Positions 41,360 to 46,477 of a stretch of DNA of 46,477 nt are shown in pieces. Below the pieces are notes generated by a model. The model ran no database searches and had not been told where the DNA came from. It saw only the letters and a list, made by a program, of their open reading frames with translations. The position numbers and the translations under genes were made by a program. Location: NCBI GenBank assembly GCA_003049465.1, contig PYSS01000186.1, positions 1 to 46,477 on the forward strand, read 5' to 3'. The first letter of the stretch is position 1. Every line of letters starts with the position of its first letter. Origin of the DNA: Magnaporthiopsis rhizophila (taxonomy: Eukaryota > Ascomycota > Sordariomycetes > Magnaporthales > Magnaporthaceae).

Positions 41360-42830
41360 CTAAGGCTTGCCACCGTCGTCGTCTGGCCATAACGTCTTTG
41401 CAAGTTCCTCCTCTGTGGCGTCCAGCAAAGCCCGGTCGGCCCCGCCGAGCTTGCGACTGGCACGCCTGCTCTGCTTTTGTTGTGCCCGTTGAGCATGGAA
41501 GGCCTGCTTTTTCGCCTTGCGTTCCCGGGCCCTCACCTTGCCCGCTTCCCTCTTCGCCGCCGCGGCCTCATTTCTGGCCCGCTTCTTCTCGGCCATGGTC
41601 AGTGGTTTCGGCGCCACCACCTCAACCTCTTCTTCGTCATCTGCGGCAGCCTCCTCAACCTCGTCTTCACCCGCGTCGGCAACCCCAGACTCTTCTTCAT
41701 CTTCGACAGCCTCCTCACCCTCGTCTTCGTCCGCCGCGGCCACCCCAGCCTCTTCTTCGTCTGCGCCATCGTGTTCCTCGGGGTCTATGTCCCTGAACGC
41801 CTCATGATAGTCTCGGAGCGTCGAAATGTCGTTCCCTGGATACTTCCTGGCTTCCAACTTGCGTAATTCTGCTTCTTCGCGTGCTCTCCTGCGCTCCCTC
41901 TTGACTTCCAGTCTGGCTTTCTTCGCGGCTGCCTGCTTTGCCCGTCTCTCTGCCTTCCTCAGGGCTTTCGCCTTCTTCAGCGCCTTCTTCTTTTGTTTCT
42001 CGGTCATTACTGCATCCTCGGTTGTAGGCTGTTCTTCCCCACTGCCTTCTTCTTTTTCAAGAACCATGTTCCTGAGCCCCGCAATGGCTTCTTCCATAGT
42101 TTGGGGCGGCGTCTTCGTCGTTGTCGTCGTCATTGTCTGCGGTGCCGTGTTTTTCGTTTTTGCCGCTTCTGCTGGCACCTCAGCTTCCACCACCTCCTGC
42201 TCCACCACCTCCACCTCCGCGGCTGGTTCCGCCTGCCGCGCCGCCGTCGCCCTCTCCAGCATCTGGGCCAGCCGCTCCAGGACGTCAACCGCGAAAATTA
42301 TCGAATCGGCCGCGTTCTTGACTGCAATTTCGGCCTTGCCGATCTCCCTCCTCACCTCAGACGGGATACCGGCAGCTCCGCCGTCCCATCCCGCCTCGGG
42401 AGGATGACTGCCGGCGGATGAGGAGAAACGGCTCTGGGACAGGCGCTCGCGGATGACCTCGACGCTGTCCTGAACGATCAGGCGGCTCGATAAGGCCTCC
42501 CCGTCGGCGCCCACACCGCGGGGCCTGCGCAGGCTGTCATCGACGCCCTTTGGGCCAGGCGTCGAGCTGCGGGCACACTGGGCGGCGGTGTTGACGAGAA
42601 AACGGACACTGCCGACGGTGCGTGGCCATGTTGGCAACGCCAATGCTGTGATGTCTGTTAGCGGAAGCGCCAAGAGACGAAATTTGCGGCACGTAGGAGG
42701 GGAGCGTCTGCATGTGGTTGCTGCAACCTCGACGCGATTGCGGCAGCACCAGTCGAGACATGCCCTTACCTGGACGTAGGGCGCATGCCCGGCTTAGCAG
42801 GGGTAAAGCCCTCTGCCTCAAGTGCGTCAT
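41360..42830 (-). CDS. Probable mitochondrial, highly charged coiled-coil protein
   Basis: Exons 42830-42770 and 42645-41360 with a 124-nt intron (GTAAGG donor, GCTAACA branch, ACAG acceptor) give 448 residues. I choose the two-exon model because the long exon has no ATG of its own near its start. The first exon supplies MTHLRQRALPLLSRACALRP, an Arg/Leu-rich, acid-free N-terminus typical of mitochondrial presequences. Residues about 110-150 form a helical segment. After a Thr-rich linker comes a Lys/Arg/Ala-rich coiled coil (about 230-285, EKQKKKALKKAKALRKAERR), then two acidic repeats of DEEE-x-GVADA type (about 315-365) and a second basic helix (390-420). The C-terminus ends ATEEELAKTLWPDDD. 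The alternation of basic and acidic blocks suggests nucleic-acid or ribosome association, but I recognise no family. Confidence 0.6.
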
Positions 42831-43366
42831 GCTGGCTGCCTCCTGGTTGCCGACGTTGGTATTTGCTTGGTGAAAGAGGCTGGAGAAATTCGCGACAAAT
42901 TTTATGAAGCGAGATCCGCGCCACAGTGTGGACCTAGCGATGGATACCGTGCACTCTCCCCCCCCCCCGATATGAGATGGTGGTACAGTGCGCGCAAACG
43001 GACGGACGAAAAATCTCTTCGTTGCGGGCACGGTTGACCGGCTATTTGGGAATCAGTGCTCACAGCCATTCAAATTTCACGTCATGCCCTCATCGTCCGT
43101 GATTCCAAGTCCAGTACTATTAGCGGCGACTGCTTCGCATGATTAAACCATTGATACATTTACATTACGCCGCCAGGGGAACTTTTCGACAATGAGGAAA
43201 CTAGCCAAAGACAAAAGAAATAAGCCAAAGCGATAACCGACATTTGGTTGCGCATGTCCAGCCCCAAGTCCTGATCAGAAAAATCCTGTAGTCCTCAAGC
43301 CCTTTCCCATATCGACAGAATCTTGTCGTACCCAACTCCCAAGCCATTTTCCCGTAGGACAGCTGT
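42831..43366. other. Intergenic, no gene seen
   Basis: Promoter side of the coiled-coil gene on the left and the 3' end of the Gln/Pro-rich gene on the right. It is AT-richer around 43080-43260 and has a C9 run at 42958-42967. Confidence 0.4.
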
Positions 43367-44279
43367 CTAATGTCCGCCATGGCCCGACCCGTACCCAGGG
43401 TACCCGCTCATGTATCCCTGCTTTGGGGCATAGAGCTGTCCACTGGCCTGTGGTTCGTCAGGCGTCGGTTAGTTAGCACCGTCCTCATTCATGGATCAGT
43501 TACAAAGCACCTACAAGAGCTCCAAGGGGTGCACATGCCCTCGCCAGAAACGTCAAGTAGTCACTTACCGCGCAGCCGTAGCAGGACGTGCCGAGGAACA
43601 GGGTCCAGCCGTCGTACATACACATGCCGCTGACCCAGCGGTTGCAGCGCCAGAGGTCACGGTCGACACGTCCAGGGGCGTACGCGGGCGCGGGGCAGCT
43701 CTGAGCAACGACGCTGCGTGCATCGGCCGCGTACATGCCCTTGGCGGCGGCGATGCCCGAGGCCTGGTAGAACAAGTCGACTTCCTTGTCGTCGCTGACG
43801 AGTTCCGGGTCGTGCCCGACGAAGAAGGAGTGCGGGCGCGGCTCCGGGCAGTAGCACCAGAGCTCGTTGGCCAGGATGAAGAGGTACGTCCTGTCGGAGG
43901 GGTAGGGGGACTCTCCGGTGGGGCTAGCCGTGACGGCCTGCTGCTGCTGCTGCTGCCCAGACGACGGCGGCGGCGACGACGGCTGGCCGTTGCCGGGAGC
44001 CGGGCGACTGGGAAGGTCGAAGGGTAAGACTTGTTGCGTCTGGGCGTCCCCGTAGACGGGCATCAGGGGTGAGATTCTGGACTGCCCGTGGGCCGTGTAG
44101 CGGTAGCGTCTCGGCGGCTGGGGCGACCGCGGTGACTGCGGCGGCTGCGCCTGTGGCTGCGATGGCTGCGGTTGGACTTGCCGCTGGCCCTGGCGGCCTC
44201 GATCTTGGCCAGAGGGAGGCATGTTTGGGCGCGGTGGGTCCATTGTTCGGGTGCGATTCTCGGAAGCAGGCCGCTTCAT
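43367..44279 (-). CDS. Gln/Pro-rich hypothetical protein with conserved C-terminal half
   Basis: Exons 44279-43569 and 43447-43367 with a 121-nt intron (GTAAGT donor, CACAG acceptor, CTAAC branch) give 263 residues. Without splicing the frame would run about 23 codons into the intron. The first ~115 residues are low-complexity (Pro/Gln/Ser/Arg, with a run of six Gln). From about 120 the protein looks folded and aromatic/Cys-rich (TYLFILANELWCYCPEPRPH, then DLWRCNRWVSGMCMYDGWTL, then CYGCA). The second exon adds a Gly/Tyr/His tail (QGYMSGYPGYGSGHGGH). The pattern of Trp and Cys is distinctive but I cannot name a family. No signal peptide or clear membrane segment. Confidence 0.6.
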
Positions 44280-44444
44280 GGGGATTTTTCAGTGGGGAGG
44301 GACGGGAGATGGAGGGAGTGGATATGTGGAAGAGCACAAGACTCGGAAATAGGGAGCAGTGAAGAGTGAGCTTGTCAGGTGGGATGAGACCTGTTGTCCT
44401 GTGGAGAAAAAGGGAGGAAGGACCAGAGGGAGGGTATGAGACTC

Positions 44445-44450
44445 TTTATA
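44445..44450 (-). promoter_or_regulatory. Candidate TATA box of the Gln/Pro-rich gene
   Basis: TTTATA on the plus strand (TATAAA on the coding strand), 166 bp upstream of the ATG at 44279, with a purine/pyrimidine-biased leader between. Supported by position only. Confidence 0.45.
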
Positions 44451-46477
44451 GACGAGCTTTGTCTCTCGTTCCTTCGATATAGCCAGCCTCTTTTTGATCC
44501 TGAGCAGGTGGTACCTGAGGTACCTACCGCCCTACCCAAGTAGCCACTGGGAGATATCAGCTACGGCGCCACAGCCAAAAGTCCGCCGGCATTCTGATAG
44601 CATCGGGCTTTCCTGAGGAGGGCATGCCATGGAGACGATCATGCAAGCCACAGCGAAAGAGAACGACCACAGAGCTCAGGGCTCGGCTAGCGGCATGTCA
44701 GGGCTGGTCTACTCCGTGCTCGCAGCTCACCACGATTCTCCACACCCTGGAAGCCCTGCCTGTCCCTCGTCTCTCACGATGATGATGGGCTCCATGGGGC
44801 TGCCACGGACACAACTGGGCAGCCTCAGACAGGCCATTGGGAAAGCCGCCCGAGAAACCCCCCGCGCATTAGCCTAGAGCGTCTTAGTTCCTGTTTATTT
44901 TGCCCTCAGTAGACTGCCAAGCGGAGCCGTCTGCATGAGGGGCTCCGGGGGTAGGAGCTGTCGTGCCCCGCGAGGTTGGCATATGTACTGGGGTTGATAC
45001 GACGGAGTACCGGGTACGAAGCAGAAGTACGAGAGAGAAGAAGCAAGAAGAAGGATGGGTGGGGGGGAGGGCGTGTGGCTTTTTGTTGGACCGGCGGCGT
45101 GTCTAGGCAACATGCGCCACCAGCAATGTTGTGCCTCCTTCCTGTCTCAGAAGAGCCGGCCGGTATTGCAGGCATATTTATGATATCAACAGATCGTCAC
45201 CGCTTGCTTGCCCCGTCAGCACCCCAAATGCCGTGGAAGTTATGGGATGGATCTTTTTTACCCGCTCCCCATTTGTCATATTATAGTATTAATTGAGTTT
45301 TGCGGCTCTGCTCGTGTGTTGTCGGGATAAAAGCTTCGATCGCTGACACCAGTAGAAAAATAAACGTCGTAGAGTTTGGAGCCGGTGAGCACGCTAAGGA
45401 AAAAGGAATAAGCCCGGGAGAGCGCGTCGAAGCCCAATTTGCCGGCTGCTAGGTGTTTTCTTTTTTCTTTTTCCTTTTTTTTTTGTGCACAGGGATGTGC
45501 GTTGTTCCCTTCGGAGAACGGCAAATAATTAGGACTGGAAAATGGAAAATGGAGGGATCGACGTCCAGGCCACGCCAACGCTAGTGGTACAAGGGCCATC
45601 ACCCGGCCGTCCTAGCACACTCCCTTTGCAAGGCTTTCCCGCCCCATTGGACAGGGCTGGAATAGCTGTGATGCCAGCTTTCTTCTGTCCGACAGGAAGT
45701 TGGATATCATATCTCACATCTCGCAAGCTTTTCCAGGCATAGAAAAACTGCCAAGCGGCTAGCGGGGAGGCGAACTAGCAGCGCTCTATCGGAGCCCGGC
45801 TATCCCGACGTCCGGAAGGGAGGAAGAAGACCCCATCCGTCACTTGGATCTGATCCCCTTATCCCTTCTTCCTTCCCTTTCCAGCAGGATCCGCCCCGTC
45901 CGCGCGCCGGGAGGATGGGACTCTTGTCGGTTCCGTCATTCGTCCCAAGTTTTTTTTTTCCCCATTACCGTCCACCATGTCGGCAAGTGGATGCAAACTC
46001 GGCGATGTAACCGTGTATTGCCAACACATCGCCTGCAGGACCCTCTCGAAATCTCGCCTGGCTCTCCTGGTCCGCACACAGCTAGAGGTCTTGTCCTTCG
46101 CCCAATAAGAACAAAAAACGAACCTAGAGCTCAAAAGAGCATCACGGCCGCATGTCGTTACGTGATGAGATGCATGGCGTTCCTGCAAACTCACCGTACT
46201 TTTGTTCTTCTGCCCTACTTCTCCTTGAGGCGCCTGCGCCATTTCCTGCATGGGATTGTGGAGAGTATGCGGAGCATTTTGTCCGGCAGAAAGCAAAGAG
46301 AAAAAGAATCCCATCTCCGTCATCCTTGTTGGTGTCATCACGCAGCCTCGCTACCCCCCGCCCACGCCGCCCCTAGTTTTCCCGTGTTTGTGATGGGTGA
46401 AAGGCCTGGTGGCCTGCCAATCGTTTCCCCTGATGGCTTTGGCCCTTTGTCTTTTCCTGGCCATTCGATCGTGAACC
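44451..46477. other. No gene recognised to the end of the window
   Basis: Only small frames with no family resemblance. A palindromic GGTACCTGAGGTACC lies at 44510-44524. T-rich runs occur at 45458-45485 and 45947-45960. It could hold promoter sequence for a gene beyond the right edge. Confidence 0.45.

Noticed and set aside
44506..44530. GGTACCTGAGGTACC palindrome as an operator
   Set aside because: A single copy of a common GGTACC-type palindrome with no positional link to a start site; left as non-specific.
44629..44877. ATG-started 82-codon frame near the right end
   Set aside because: Met/Ser/Ala-rich with no motif, no splice context and no promoter signal.
45859..46341. 160-codon minus-strand frame
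   Set aside because: Mixed low-information sequence, ends in Lys/Gly-rich junk, and no family resemblance.

Overview
The window looks like nuclear DNA of a filamentous ascomycete, most likely a Sordariomycete (inference from gene style and families; no species assigned). The signs are short GT-AG introns (about 52-153 nt) with CTAAC/CTGAC-like branch sites, GC-rich codons, pyrimidine-rich leaders, a fungal-type SmF gene, an RTP1 gene, Kex2-processed secreted proteins, a 2EXR protein and the fungal-specific gasdermin/subtilase families. There are about 15 protein genes on both strands, several decayed genes and remnants of mobile DNA. I found no rRNA, tRNA or CRISPR.

Layout. 0.8-6.1 kb: a small secreted peptide precursor (-), a poorly supported hypothetical gene with a possible oxidoreductase relic upstream (-), a Cys-rich single-pass membrane protein (+), and a secreted pepsin-type aspartic protease (-) with one apparent 1-nt frameshift. 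7.1-8.0 kb: a clear tyrosinase pseudogene. 8.5-17.6 kb: a three-gene block that looks like a fungal immune or cell-death locus. It holds a zinc-finger protein ending in a catalytically degenerate kinase domain (-), and, diverging from it, a gasdermin-like pore-forming protein followed in the same direction by a large subtilisin-like protease with a long helical N-terminal region. 17.8-18.4 kb: a decayed PIF1/Helitron-type helicase.

18.6-30.7 kb: spliceosomal SmF (-), an AT-hook protein diverging from it (+), a threonine-synthase-like protein that has lost its PLP lysine (+), a 58-residue hydrophilic protein with a strong promoter (+), a weak hypothetical ORF, and a membrane-anchored histidine-phosphatase-like protein with an eroded active site (+). 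31.2-35.1 kb: a 2EXR-domain gene with two offsetting frame changes, then a gene-poor stretch with a degenerate repeat array. 35.5-44.3 kb: RTP1, an RNA polymerase II assembly/import factor (-), a probable mitochondrial charged coiled-coil protein (-) and a Gln/Pro-rich hypothetical protein (-). The last 2 kb look non-coding.

The most interesting system is the gasdermin-subtilase pair. It has the architecture of Podospora anserina HET-Q1/HET-Q2, where the protease clips the gasdermin's C-terminal tail to release a membrane-damaging form. Here it sits head-to-head with a zinc-finger/pseudokinase gene whose N-terminal modules are of the kind seen in fungal NLR-like proteins. A role of that third gene in the pathway is inference. 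A second theme is enzyme folds without catalytic residues: pseudokinase, pseudo-threonine synthase and pseudo-histidine phosphatase.
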